From Luethyella okanaganae (GTDB lineage Bacteria; Actinomycetota; Actinomycetes; Actinomycetales; Microbacteriaceae), in contig NZ_JBHSTP010000002.1 in the NCBI RefSeq assembly GCF_042660285.1, forward strand, positions 372,001 to 436,000: 64,000 nucleotides of DNA. Reading direction: 5' to 3'. A model generated the notes under the pieces. It was not told the origin of the DNA. It saw only the letters and a program-made list of their open reading frames with translations, and searched no databases. This document shows positions 10,216 to 19,049 of the stretch, one piece after another. Made by a program: the position numbers and the translations under genes. The stretch's first letter is position 1, and each line of letters begins with the position of its first letter.

Positions 10216-10365
10216 ATGACCGAGGAGGCGACTCTGCGACTGCTCGACGTGATCGCGTCCAGAGACGCCGACGGAGCCGCAGGGTTTCTCGCCCGGTTTT
10301 TCTTTTCCGCGCTGTACGTCTCCCCGGCGTTCCTCCCCGTCCACGCCGGAATGCGGACCGCATGA
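10216..10365 (+). CDS. Possible small leader ORF overlapping the glycerate kinase start
   Basis: This ORF of 49 codons begins MTEEATLRLLDVIASRD, and its TGA overlaps the glycerate kinase ATG. Such overlap often signals translational coupling. No family is recognised. The second half (FLARFFFSALYVSPAFL) is hydrophobic. It may be a real coupled micro-ORF, a remnant, or chance. Confidence 0.25.
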   Translation: MTEEATLRLLDVIASRDADGAAGFLARFFFSALYVSPAFLPVHAGMRTA

Positions 10366-11504
10366 GCGCGGGTCGCCGGTCCGTGTCGGGCTTCGGGCGG
10401 CGCCTGCGCGTCGTCATAGCACCCGACTCGTTCAAGGGAACCGCCACCGCCGTCGAAGCCGCCGCAGCCATCGCCTCCGGGTGGTGGCTCGAGCGTCCGG
10501 GTGACGAGGTCGTCGAGATGCCGATGGCCGACGGCGGGGAGGGAACCGTCGATGCCTTCGCGGTCGCCCGCCCGGACGCGACCCGCGTGGCGGTCGAGGT
10601 GATCGGGCCCGACGACGCCCCGGTCCGGGCGAGCTGGTTGCTGCTCCGGGATCCGGACGGCCGGCGCACGGGCGTCGTGGAGCTCGCCTCGGCCAGTGGC
10701 ATCACCCTGCTCGACCCGCTCAGACCCTGGACCGCCCACACCCGCGGATTCGGCCAGGCGGTCGTCGCCGCGCTGGATGGCGGGGTCGATCGCCTCGTGC
10801 TCGGCATCGGCGGCAGCTCCTCGACCGATGGCGGGGCCGGCGTGCTGCGCGAGCTCGGAGCCGAGTTCTTCGACGGGCATGGTGAGCCGATCGGCGACGG
10901 GTTGCGCGGTCTGGCCGAGGTGGCGTCTGTACGGCTCGACCGCATCCTGCCCCCGCCTCCTCTCGGCGCCCTCGTTCTGAGCGATGTCACCAGTCCGCTG
11001 CTCGGCGAACGTGGAGCGGTGAGCGTGTTCGGGTTCCAGAAGGGCCTCGCCGTCGCCGAGCATGACGTGGCCGAGCAGGCCCTCGAACGTTTCGCCACCG
11101 TGCTCGCGGGGGCCACCGGAGCCGACCCGGCGACCGCCGGTTCTGGTGCCGCCGGTGGCGTCGGCTTCGGACTGCTCGCCTGGGGTGCGCAGCTCTCGCC
11201 CGGCTCGCCTGGGGTCGGCGAGGCGATCGGACTCGAGCGCGCCATCGCCTGTGCCGATCTGGTCGTCACCGGGGAAGGGCGCTACGACCGGCAGTCGGCG
11301 GGCGGCAAGGTTCCGGGCTATGTGCTCGACCTGGCCCGCGCTGCCGATATCCCCGTGCTGCTCGTGGCGGGAGTGATCGAAGCGGATGCCAGCGCGTTCC
11401 GTGCCGCCGCCTCCCTCGCCGAACTCGCTGGCGGGACCGCGCCGGCCATGGCCGCGCCGGCGCGGTGGCTGCGTGAAGCCGGCCGTGTTCTCGCGCGGGG
11501 CTAG
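10362..11504 (+). CDS. glxK: Glycerate kinase (GarK/GlxK family)
   Basis: The 380-residue length is typical of type-1 glycerate kinases, which phosphorylate D-glycerate (usually to 2-phosphoglycerate) with ATP. The family N-terminus is visible as VVIAPDSFKGTATAVEAA, followed by MADGGEGTVDAF, LGIGGSSSTDGGAG and the late TGEGRYDRQSAGGKVPGY. I chose the ATG at 10362 because the homology begins about 20 residues later and the longer frame upstream looks non-coding. It stands alone, so it probably serves general glyoxylate/glycerate assimilation. No glyoxylate genes are adjacent. Confidence 0.92.
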   Translation: MSAGRRSVSGFGRRLRVVIAPDSFKGTATAVEAAAAIASGWWLERPGDEVVEMPMADGGEGTVDAFAVARPDATRVAVEVIGPDDAPVRASWLLLRDPDGRRTGVVELASASGITLLDPLRPWTAHTRGFGQAVVAALDGGVDRLVLGIGGSSSTDGGAGVLRELGAEFFDGHGEPIGDGLRGLAEVASVRLDRILPPPPLGALVLSDVTSPLLGERGAVSVFGFQKGLAVAEHDVAEQALERFATVLAGATGADPATAGSGAAGGVGFGLLAWGAQLSPGSPGVGEAIGLERAIACADLVVTGEGRYDRQSAGGKVPGYVLDLARAADIPVLLVAGVIEADASAFRAAASLAELAGGTAPAMAAPARWLREAGRVLARG

Positions 11505-11532
11505 GGCCTCCTTCCGACACTCCTCTCGCCGG

Positions 11533-11577
11533 CCTGCCCTGTCGCGCCCTGCCCCGTCGCGCCCTGCCCTGTCGCGC
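11533..11577. repeat. Three tandem 15-bp repeats
   Basis: Three consecutive near-identical copies of CCTGCCCYGTCGCGC occur at 11533, 11548 and 11563, just after the glycerate kinase gene. They are intergenic and no function is apparent. The 421-bp gap from 11505 to 11924 also holds the hairpin at 11801-11844 and nothing else I recognise. Confidence 0.8.
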
Positions 11578-11800
11578 CCGAGGAGGGGCGCTGCTCGCCT
11601 GCCGAGTTGTCGGCGTCGGCTCGACGTCACCCATGCGATGTCATCCGACGGAGGAGGGGGCGAGGGGGGTAGAAACGATGGGTCGTAGAAAGTAGCAAGA
11701 GGCAGCGAAGATCCTTGATCCGCAGAGAGGGACTCTATCGCGCGGAAGGGGCGATCGGCTCTCGGCGGGATCCGCGACCGGCTGCTCCCTCCGTGGAGGC

Positions 11801-11844
11801 GTCCGAGTCAGGGGTGCGAGAGTTCCGGCACCCCTGACTCGGAC
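11801..11844 (-). terminator. Perfect 17-bp stem hairpin downstream of DUF305 gene
   Basis: Positions 11801-11817 and 11828-11844 are perfect inverted complements around a 10-nt loop. The hairpin lies 80 bp past the DUF305 stop on the minus strand. There is no T-tract. It probably terminates that transcript and may also insulate the glycerate kinase side. Confidence 0.55.
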
Positions 11845-11924
11845 ACCTCGGCGCGAAGGCGCTGTAGTCGAATGGGTTCCTGCTGCGAGGATGCGAGGAA
11901 CAGAGCCCAGCGCGCCCGACGGGG

Positions 11925-12527
11925 TCAGACGCTCGCGAGGAGCTCCTGCATGAGCGCGATCTCGTCGGTCTGGGTCGCGATGATGTTCTCGGCCATGGCC
12001 TTCGCGTCGGCGTTGGCACCGTTGTCGACCTCGTCCTGCGCCATGGCGACGGCGCCATGATGGTGGACGATCATCTGCTCGAGGAAGAGCCTGCCTGCCT
12101 CGGCTTCCGTCGCGTCGTCGAGGGCCGTCATGTCGTCGTCCGACATCGTGCTGCCGCCATGGTTCATGCCCGGCATCGCGCTCTCGTCCTGTCCCCAGTC
12201 AGAGAGCCACTGCTTCAGCTGGTCGATCTCCGGTTGCTGTGCGTTCTTGATCTGGTTTGCGAGATCGCGGATCCGCGCATCCACGCCACCCTTCGCGAGG
12301 AGGACGTCGCTCATCTCGACGGCTTGTTCGTGGTGCGGGATCATCATCTGCGCGAACATGACGTCTGCATTCTCGAACACCGCCCCATCGTTTGCGCCGG
12401 GGCTCGAGCCGTCTCGGGTGTTGTCGCCGCCCATGTTCATGCCTGTCATCCCGCCGGCGCATCCGCCGAGGGTCAGGGCGGTCGCGAGCGCGACAGCAGC
12501 GGTCAGTGTCTTTCGTGCGTTGATCAT
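11925..12527 (-). CDS. DUF305 ferritin-like lipoprotein
   Basis: The 200-residue protein has a lipoprotein signal peptide with lipobox LGGC near residue 20. It then carries the two hallmark DUF305 helices, MFAQMMIPHHEQAVEM and FLEQMIVHHHGAVAMAQ. The mature protein is rich in Met and His (GMTGMNMGG, AMPGMNHGGSTM), suggestive of copper binding. DUF305 proteins are four-helix, periplasm- or surface-located proteins often found with copper-handling genes. I set the start at the ATG at 12527, because the longer frame upstream has no signal-peptide character. It follows a DUF6153 gene in the same direction with an 85-bp gap. Confidence 0.85.
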   Translation of the reverse strand: MINARKTLTAAVALATALTLGGCAGGMTGMNMGGDNTRDGSSPGANDGAVFENADVMFAQMMIPHHEQAVEMSDVLLAKGGVDARIRDLANQIKNAQQPEIDQLKQWLSDWGQDESAMPGMNHGGSTMSDDDMTALDDATEAEAGRLFLEQMIVHHHGAVAMAQDEVDNGANADAKAMAENIIATQTDEIALMQELLASV

Positions 12528-12612
12528 CGTCGTTCTTTCGTCGTAGTGGTCAGGGAACTCGGCGTCGCGAGCCAGGCGAGGCCTTGCTGCGGATGACGCG
12601 GAACGGTTCCGC

Positions 12613-13101
12613 CTACGTACGGCTGATCGAAAGAACAGTGAGATCGGGTCGATGGAAGCGCGAGGAGACATCCTGCACGATGACGGCGACACGTGTGCCT
12701 GCGTCGAGGAGTCGCTTGCGTGGCGCCGGCCGTCCGGCGAGGAGCGTGGCGATGGCGAGCACAACGAACATCGCGCATGTCATCGCCATGACCATGCAGC
12801 CGAGTGCGCCATGAAGGCACTCATCGCTCCACTCGGAGATCGCGGAGGCCGTGCTCGCCGCGATCGTCGTGGAGACGACGGCGACGTGACCGGCCGTCGA
12901 TTCGGCCGCCGCGGCACGATGCGCGGTGTGCGCGCTCTGCCCGACCACCGTTGCCACGGTGTTCGCCACGTGTTCCGCGCCGGAAGCATGCATGGCCAGC
13001 AATCCGACGATGACCGCGGACATGATCAGCACGCTGACGAAGCTCGCGCGGAAGGCACGCATGCCCGGGAGGGCGACGCGGCGAATCGCGTTGAGTCGCA
13101 T
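12613..13101 (-). CDS. DUF6153-like small membrane protein
   Basis: The 162-residue protein has two predicted membrane segments (about residues 17-37 and 100-122). Between them is a His/Ala-rich extracytoplasmic stretch (HVANTV, HTAHRAAAAES), and a Cys pair lies in DECLHGALGCM. This matches the layout of actinobacterial DUF6153 proteins, whose function is unknown but which often neighbour DUF305. The ATG at 13101 is preceded by GGGAGGTGGC, a far better site than the upstream in-frame ATG at 13122. An envelope metal-related role with the downstream DUF305 lipoprotein is inference. Confidence 0.6.
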   Translation of the reverse strand: MRLNAIRRVALPGMRAFRASFVSVLIMSAVIVGLLAMHASGAEHVANTVATVVGQSAHTAHRAAAAESTAGHVAVVSTTIAASTASAISEWSDECLHGALGCMVMAMTCAMFVVLAIATLLAGRPAPRKRLLDAGTRVAVIVQDVSSRFHRPDLTVLSISRT

Positions 13102-13312
13102 GCCACCTCCCGCCTTCTCCATGAGCCGCCCTTCGTCAGGCGCGGATACCCCCCGAGCGTACTAGACGTAGTTCCCTGTGATGTTGTGAACGCGGGTCAG
13201 CTCTCCGGGTGTGGTCTTCTCATATCGGAACGGCCTCGACTAGAAGGTTCCGACGAGAATTACGCCACCGGTGATACGCCACCGATGAGTCGAGCGGCCG
13301 TCGCCTTCGTCG

Positions 13313-14131
13313 TCATCGTGTCTTCACCGTGACGGAGACCTCGACGGCGTGGTCTTCTTCGCTCTGGCCAAGCACGGTCTGGCGCACCTCTAGTAGGCCG
13401 TGCAGTTCGATCTGTCGATGGGCAATTGCGTCGAAGAGAGCGACGACGGCCGGGTGTGTAGCACCGTCCGGGAGTGTCTCGCCCCCAGTTGGCCGCCAGG
13501 TCGCGACCAACTCGATGCGGGCCGGGAGAATCCCGGCAAATGCCTGCGGGCCGCCCCACTCGTCATCAACCTTGATGGGCGTAGGCCAGCAGCAGACAAC
13601 CTCGACGATGCCCCGCTCGTCTGCTCGAAGAGTGGTCCAGAACTGCCCGCTCGGGCCGAGATCGGATGCCTGCAATTGCTTGAATAGTTCTCCGAACACT
13701 GCATTGGCGTCCTCGTCGGACAGCGACTCAGCATCGTCCATGCTCACGGAAAACGCCTGTCCGACGAATGGTTGCGCGGCCATCTCCCGCTCGACTACCG
13801 AAACCGGAACTGCCAACGCGCGAAGCACTTCCTCCGCAGCCGCGAACGCCTGGTCTTCGCTCGTGCGGTCCTCGAGAACCCGCCGACGGTGCGCCGCCAG
13901 AGCGCCACTAGCCCCGCCGGCGGCAACCACCGCCGCAACCACCGGAAGAGGAACTCCAGCGTCACGAAGCGCCCGGGCAACGACACCAGCTCGGACCTGA
14001 CCCTCTCCATACCTTCGATACCCCGACAGATCGTCGACCTCAGCCGGGACCAGCACAACCTTCTCGTCATAATGGCGAAGCGCCTTCACGCTCAGCCCCG
14101 TCAGACTTGCGAACTCACCGATTTGTAGCAT
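13313..14131 (-). CDS. MerR-family regulator with GyrI/BmrR-like effector domain
   Basis: The 272-residue protein has an N-terminal winged helix (IGEFASLTGLSVKALRHYDE, GYRRY), a linker helix, and a C-terminal domain from about residue 115 resembling the GyrI/BmrR ligand-binding fold. Members activate promoters with abnormally long spacers when they bind hydrophobic drugs or similar effectors. Its own promoter has exactly that architecture, so autoregulation is likely. The divergent ABC exporter pair begins 378 bp away and is the obvious candidate target. The ligand cannot be predicted. Confidence 0.87.
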   Translation of the reverse strand: MLQIGEFASLTGLSVKALRHYDEKVVLVPAEVDDLSGYRRYGEGQVRAGVVARALRDAGVPLPVVAAVVAAGGASGALAAHRRRVLEDRTSEDQAFAAAEEVLRALAVPVSVVEREMAAQPFVGQAFSVSMDDAESLSDEDANAVFGELFKQLQASDLGPSGQFWTTLRADERGIVEVVCCWPTPIKVDDEWGGPQAFAGILPARIELVATWRPTGGETLPDGATHPAVVALFDAIAHRQIELHGLLEVRQTVLGQSEEDHAVEVSVTVKTR

Positions 14132-14137
14132 GAGTCC

Positions 14138-14168
14138 AGCATTGCGGCTCCCCCTACCGGAGGGTCAA
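14138..14168 (-). promoter_or_regulatory. MerR-type promoter with 19-bp spacer and internal dyad
   Basis: On the minus strand the -35 TTGACC (14168-14163) and -10 AATGCT (14143-14138) are separated by 19 bp containing the dyad CTCC-N7-GGAG (14148-14162). This is the classic MerR/BmrR operator layout. The predicted start point falls at or next to the regulator's ATG, so the transcript may be leaderless. Confidence 0.7.
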
Positions 14169-14396
14169 GCTTCACCGTTCACAACCTCGTGGGGAACTAC
14201 AACGAGAGCAACTGCTCGCCAGGCTGAGAGGTCGATCTGTCCTGCCCCCTTGCCCCTGCCCCGTAGCATCCCATCGCTACTGCGCCACTTTGCGTGTTGT
14301 GCGCCGTCTTGGGTGGCGCGGAGCGTTCGAACTGGCGCGTATAGGCGGCGTTTGGCGGCGGCGGACGATCGTGCGAACGAGCGAAAGGTCGTCGAG

Positions 14397-14424
14397 TTGG
14401 CTCGTCGAGTTGACTTGTCATAAT
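14397..14424 (+). promoter_or_regulatory. Candidate sigma-70 promoter for ABC exporter operon
   Basis: TTGGCT (14397-14402) and CATAAT (14419-14424) are separated by 16 bp, about 85 bp before the exporter start. Nothing else of note is visible in the 14132-14508 gap apart from the MerR promoter. Confidence 0.4.
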
Positions 14425-14508
14425 CCCTCTGTGCGAATGTCCGCCGCCTGGCGTAAGGTACGGTCGAATGCTTTCCGCTTATCCGCTCACGACTCTGAGG
14501 ACGTAGCC

Positions 14509-16245
14509 GTGGCCCTCCTCCGCCTCTCGCTTCGCCATGCCAAACCCTACGCGGGTTGGATCGTCGCCGTTTTCGTTCTGCAGCTGATCTCGACGATCGC
14601 CGCTCTGTACCTGCCGAGCCTGAACGCGCAGATCATCGACAAGGGTGTCTCGACCGGCGATACCGGCTTCATCTTGTCGACCGGCATGACGATGCTCATG
14701 GTGTGCCTCGTGCAGGTGATCACCGCAGTAGCCGGCATCTATTTCGGCGCCAAGACGGCGATGTCCGTCGGTCGCGATCTGCGTCGCGAGGTGTACCGCA
14801 AGGTCGACTCGCTCAGCGCCCTCGAGGTGGGCCGCTTTGGCACCGCCACCCTCATCACGCGCAACACGAACGATGTGCAGCAGGTGCAGATGCTCGTGCT
14901 CATGACGCTCAACTTCATGGTGTCGACACCGATCATGTGCGTCGGTGGCATCATCATGGCCCTTCGCGAAGACATCGGCCTCTCCTGGCTCGTCTGGGTC
15001 GCGGTGCCCGTGCTCTTCGTGATCGTCGGCTTTCTCGTCGTGCAGCTGCTCCCGCTGTTCCGCGAGATGCAGGAACGCATCGACACCGTCAACGGAGTGC
15101 TGCGCGAACAGATCGTCGGCATCCGCGTCATCCGTGCCTTCGTGCGCGAGCCGTTTGAGACCGAGCGCTACCGCGCGGCCAACGAGTCCCTCACCCGTGT
15201 CTCGGTGCGCGTGGGAAACCTCTTCGTGCTCATGTTCCCGGTGATCATGATGGTGCTGCACCTCGCCACGGCGGCCGTGCTCTGGTTCGGCGGTCAACGG
15301 GTCGACGCCGGCGAGATGCAGATCGGCTCGCTCACCGCGTTCCTCCAGTACCTGCTGCAGATCCTCGTCGCCGTCATGATGGGCGTCTTCATGGTCATGA
15401 TGATCCCGCGTGCCGTGGTCTCGGCCGAGCGCATCGACCAGGTGCTGGGCACCGAGCCGGGTCTCGCCCTCGCCCGCGACGTGAAGGAGCCGCTGCCGAC
15501 GGCGGGCGGAGTCGAGTTCCGGGACGTCACCTTCGGCTATCCGGGTGCCGAGCGCCCCGTGCTCAACGGGGTGAGTTTCGTCGCTGAGCAGGGCAAGACA
15601 ACGGCGATCGTCGGATCCACCGGTGCAGGCAAGACGACCCTTCTCAACCTCATCCCGCGCCTGTACGACCCGCAGCACGGTAGCGTCACGGTCGGTGGCA
15701 CGCCGGTGTCGCGCCTCTCCCGTGCGCAATTGGCGCAGGTGGTCGGGCTTGTGCCGCAGAAGCCGTACCTCTTCTCGGGCACCGTCGGCTCGAACCTCCG
15801 CTTCGGACGCCCCGCCGCAGATGACGCGGAGCTCTGGCGCGCGTTGCGGGTTGCGCAGGCCGAGGACTTCGTGCGCGCGAAACCCGACGGAATCGACGAG
15901 CGGATAGCCCAGGGAGGCACCAACGTCTCCGGAGGCCAGCGCCAGCGGCTGTGCATCGCCCGCGCGCTCGTCGCCGCCCCCAGGGTCTACCTGTTCGACG
16001 ACTCCTTCTCGGCTCTGGATGTCGCAACGGATGCCCGGCTCCGTGCGTCCCTCGGCGACGCCACCGGCGACGCCACCGTCATCATCGTCGCGCAGCGTGT
16101 GTCGACGATCCGGGAGGCGGATCAGATCATCGTCCTGGACGACGGTGTCATCGTCGGAAGGGGCACGCACGACGAGTTGCTCGAAGACAACGAGACTTAC
16201 CGGGAGATCGTCGAATCCCAGCTGAGCGTGGAGGGAGTCGCCTGA
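14509..16245 (+). CDS. ABC exporter half-transporter, non-canonical ATP-site subunit
   Basis: The 578-residue protein has the usual six-helix exporter membrane domain (about 15-310) and an ATPase domain (about 340-570). Walker A is GSTGAGKTT and the signature VSGGQRQRL is canonical. The Walker B region reads YLFDDSFSALD, with Asp in place of the catalytic Glu, and the switch is AQRVSTI, with Gln in place of His. The GTG at 14509, preceded by TGAGGACG, gives the family length; upstream codons look non-coding. It overlaps the next gene by one base. With its partner it should form a heterodimer exporting drugs or lipids. Confidence 0.92.
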   Translation: MALLRLSLRHAKPYAGWIVAVFVLQLISTIAALYLPSLNAQIIDKGVSTGDTGFILSTGMTMLMVCLVQVITAVAGIYFGAKTAMSVGRDLRREVYRKVDSLSALEVGRFGTATLITRNTNDVQQVQMLVLMTLNFMVSTPIMCVGGIIMALREDIGLSWLVWVAVPVLFVIVGFLVVQLLPLFREMQERIDTVNGVLREQIVGIRVIRAFVREPFETERYRAANESLTRVSVRVGNLFVLMFPVIMMVLHLATAAVLWFGGQRVDAGEMQIGSLTAFLQYLLQILVAVMMGVFMVMMIPRAVVSAERIDQVLGTEPGLALARDVKEPLPTAGGVEFRDVTFGYPGAERPVLNGVSFVAEQGKTTAIVGSTGAGKTTLLNLIPRLYDPQHGSVTVGGTPVSRLSRAQLAQVVGLVPQKPYLFSGTVGSNLRFGRPAADDAELWRALRVAQAEDFVRAKPDGIDERIAQGGTNVSGGQRQRLCIARALVAAPRVYLFDDSFSALDVATDARLRASLGDATGDATVIIVAQRVSTIREADQIIVLDDGVIVGRGTHDELLEDNETYREIVESQLSVEGVA

Positions 16246-18302
16246 TGGCACGGTCGAGCAGGAAGAGTCAGGAGACGCCGGTCGTCGACCGTCTCGAGGC
16301 GGAGCTCGCCGAGGAGTACACGCCGACAGAGGCCGACGCCGGCATGTTCGGTGGAGGCGCCGCCACGAAGAAGGCCGAGAACTTCTGGCCGTCGGCCAAG
16401 CGTCTCATGGGGCTCCTCAGGCCGGAACGCGCCCGCTTCGCGGTCGTCGTCGCGCTCGTCGCGGTCTCGGTCGTGCTCACCGTCATCGCGCCGAAGATCC
16501 TCGGTCTTGCGATGGACGTGATCTTCAACGGTGTCATCGGATCCCAACTGCCGGCGGGAGTCCCCCTCGACCAGATCGTCGAGCAGACCCGCGCGAGCGG
16601 CAACGACCAGTTCGCCGACCTGCTCGAGAGAGCGAATGTCGTTCCTGGCCAGGGTATCGACTTCGTCGAGCTCGGGCGGCTCATCCTCATTGTGCTCGGA
16701 CTGTACATCGTGGCATCCGTGCTCATGTGGGCGCAGGGCTTTCTGCTCAACGCGCTCGTGATGCGCGTCGTCTACCGCCTGCGCGAAGACATCGAGCACA
16801 AGCTCAACCGGCTTCCGTTGAGCTACTTCGACACCCGTCAGCGGGGCGACCTGATGTCGCGGGTCACGAACGATGTCGACAACATCCAGGCCGCGCTCCA
16901 GCAGGCGTTCTCGCAGCTCGTGCAGTCGGCGCTCACGGTGATCGGCATCGCGGCGATGATGTTCATCGTCTCGTGGCAGCTCGCCCTCATCGCCCTCATC
17001 GCGCTGCCGCTCTCGGCGGTCATCGCCGGTGTGATCGGCGCACGCTCGCAGAAGCTGTTCGCTGCCCAGTGGAAGAATACGGGCTCGCTCAACGGGCACG
17101 TCGAGGAGTCCTACTCCGGTCTCGAACTCGTGCGCGTGTTCGGCCGAGACGAAGAGATGCTCGCCGAGTTCGACGAGCGCAACGAAAGGCTCTATAAGGC
17201 ATCGTTCGGCGCGCAGTTCGTCTCCGGCATGATCATGCCGTCCATGACCTTCGTGTCATACCTCTCCTATGTGCTCATCGCCGTCGTCGGAGGGGTTCGG
17301 GTCGCCTCGGGTCAGATGACGCTCGGCGACGCGACGGCATTCATCCAATACTCTCGCGAGTTCTCCCAGCCGATCAGCGAGATCGCCGGCATCGCCAACA
17401 TGATCCAGTCGGGCGTCGCCTCCTCCGAGCGTACCTTCGAGCTCCTCGACGCCGACGAGGAGCAGTCCGACGACGCGCGCGCCGAATTGCCCGAGCGCAC
17501 CGACGGTCATGTCGAGTTCGACCACGTATCGTTCAGCTACTCGGATGACGCTCCGCTCATCAAGGATCTCTCTTTCACGGTGGATCCCGGCCAGACGGTC
17601 GCGATCGTCGGGCCGACCGGGGCGGGCAAGACCACCCTGGTCAACCTGGTCATGCGGTTCTACGGGCTCACCAGTGGTCGCATCCTGCTCGACGGCATCG
17701 ACGTCACCGAGCTGACGCGCGCCGAGCTGCGTTCGCGCGTTGGCATGGTGCTGCAGGATGCATGGTTGTTCGAGGGAACGATCCGCGAGAACATCCGCTA
17801 CGGCCGTCTGGATGCCACGGACGACGAGGTGGTCGACGCGGCGAGGGCCACGATGGTCGACCGCTTCGTGCGTCAGCTGCCCGACGGCTACGAGACGGTG
17901 CTCGACGCGGATGGCGGCAGCGTGTCGGCCGGTGAGCGCCAGCTCATCACGATCGCCCGCGCCTTCATCGCGAATCCCTCACTGTTGATCCTCGATGAAG
18001 CCACCTCCTCGGTCGACACGCGCACGGAGCTGCTCGTGCAGCACGCGATGTCCGCGTTGCGCGCCGACCGCACCTCCTTCGTGATCGCTCATCGCCTGTC
18101 GACGATCCGCGATGCCGACACCATCCTCGTGATGGAGAACGGAGCCATCGTCGAGCAGGGCACGCACGACGACCTCCTCGAGCGGCGCGGCGCGTACTAC
18201 ACGCTCCACATGACCCAGTTCCGGGGCGAAGAGGAGGTCGCTGAGGATCTCGACGCCGAGCTGGCTGCGCGGCCCGACCTCGACGACGTGCCGTGCACCT
18301 AA
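16245..18302 (+). CDS. ABC exporter half-transporter, catalytic-site subunit
   Basis: The 685-residue protein has a hydrophilic N-terminal extension of about 60 residues and a six-helix membrane domain with a large first extracytoplasmic loop. The ATPase domain has Walker A GPTGAGKTT, Walker B LLILDEATSSVD with the catalytic Glu, and H-loop AHRLSTI. Its signature is altered (VSAGERQLI). This is the mirror image of the upstream subunit, so the dimer should have one canonical and one degenerate ATP site, as in TmrAB or TM287/288. The ATG shares its A with the previous TGA, so the genes are tightly coupled. The substrate is unknown. Confidence 0.93.
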   Translation: MARSSRKSQETPVVDRLEAELAEEYTPTEADAGMFGGGAATKKAENFWPSAKRLMGLLRPERARFAVVVALVAVSVVLTVIAPKILGLAMDVIFNGVIGSQLPAGVPLDQIVEQTRASGNDQFADLLERANVVPGQGIDFVELGRLILIVLGLYIVASVLMWAQGFLLNALVMRVVYRLREDIEHKLNRLPLSYFDTRQRGDLMSRVTNDVDNIQAALQQAFSQLVQSALTVIGIAAMMFIVSWQLALIALIALPLSAVIAGVIGARSQKLFAAQWKNTGSLNGHVEESYSGLELVRVFGRDEEMLAEFDERNERLYKASFGAQFVSGMIMPSMTFVSYLSYVLIAVVGGVRVASGQMTLGDATAFIQYSREFSQPISEIAGIANMIQSGVASSERTFELLDADEEQSDDARAELPERTDGHVEFDHVSFSYSDDAPLIKDLSFTVDPGQTVAIVGPTGAGKTTLVNLVMRFYGLTSGRILLDGIDVTELTRAELRSRVGMVLQDAWLFEGTIRENIRYGRLDATDDEVVDAARATMVDRFVRQLPDGYETVLDADGGSVSAGERQLITIARAFIANPSLLILDEATSSVDTRTELLVQHAMSALRADRTSFVIAHRLSTIRDADTILVMENGAIVEQGTHDDLLERRGAYYTLHMTQFRGEEEVAEDLDAELAARPDLDDVPCT

Positions 18303-18545
18303 TGGCGTCCGCGCGGATTCGTCGTTCGATGCCACGCGTGGTGAGGGGATCGGAGCCACCTGGTCGTCCTTGCGACGTGATCGTGAGAAAGAATTCTTCG
18401 CAACCGTGTTTGGTTTTGCCCCCTGCCGGAAATATATGTAATGAGCGCGGCACCTGAGTTCGCCTGATGAGAGGAACGAGGAAGTGATCGTTGACGGTGT
18501 TCTGCGCGAAAGCGTAGTGCCGTTCGCTTCACGCGGGGGCTTGAC

Positions 18546-19049
18546 GTGGTGAAGGAGCATGGGGAGTTCACGGATTTCTATACCGAGAACTACTCGCTCA
18601 TACACACGATTATGCAGCGGCGTCTGGGGGATGTCGCTGAAGCCGAAGACCTTACATCAGAGGTGTTCCGAATCGCTTGGAAACACCACTGCGATGGTGC
18701 CGCGCTCACCCTTCCCTGGCTCTACCAAACGGCCAGGAACGTCGTCGGCAACGAGTACCGACGAACGGCTCGTTCTGTTGCGCTCATCGACAGGGCGAGT
18801 GTCAACGCTGATTCGTCGGGTTCGGCGGATGCCGACGAAAAGCTCGACATGCAACGTGCCCTCCGGGCGCTCGGCGACTCCGATCGGGAGATTCTGCATA
18901 TGGCCTACTGGGAGGATCTGAACGGAAAGGAGATCGCTGCCATTCTCGATTGCAGCGTCGCCACCGTATGGGTGCGGTTGAGTCGGGCGCGGGCATCCCT
19001 GAAGAGGCATCTCGAGAGTGCCGCATCGTTCGCGATCGAGGTGAGCTGA
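18546..19049 (+). CDS. ECF-type RNA polymerase sigma factor
   Basis: The 167-residue protein has sigma region 2 at about 15-75 (GDVAEAEDLTSEVFRIAWKH, then LPWLYQTARNVV) and region 4 at about 105-160 (LNGKEIAAILDCSVATVWVR, SRARASLKRHLE). The start is uncertain: GTG at 18546 or the next GTG, with only a weak GGGGG upstream. The stop overlaps the ATG of the following membrane protein, the usual sigma/anti-sigma arrangement. It should direct polymerase to a small regulon, probably including this operon. The 243-bp gap before it shows no ECF promoter I can defend. Confidence 0.9.
   Translation: MVKEHGEFTDFYTENYSLIHTIMQRRLGDVAEAEDLTSEVFRIAWKHHCDGAALTLPWLYQTARNVVGNEYRRTARSVALIDRASVNADSSGSADADEKLDMQRALRALGDSDREILHMAYWEDLNGKEIAAILDCSVATVWVRLSRARASLKRHLESAASFAIEVS

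Noticed and set aside
9906..10361. N-terminal extension of glycerate kinase to 9906
   Set aside because: Family homology starts after the ATG at 10362. The extension is Arg-rich and lacks family similarity.
8855..11269. 804-codon minus-strand frame spanning the kinase gene and glycerate kinase
   Set aside because: It runs out of frame through the histidine kinase and antisense to glycerate kinase, with no coherent domain.
14479..16251. 590-codon minus-strand frame opposite the first ABC exporter gene
   Set aside because: His/Asp/Arg-rich shadow of a canonical exporter coding region.
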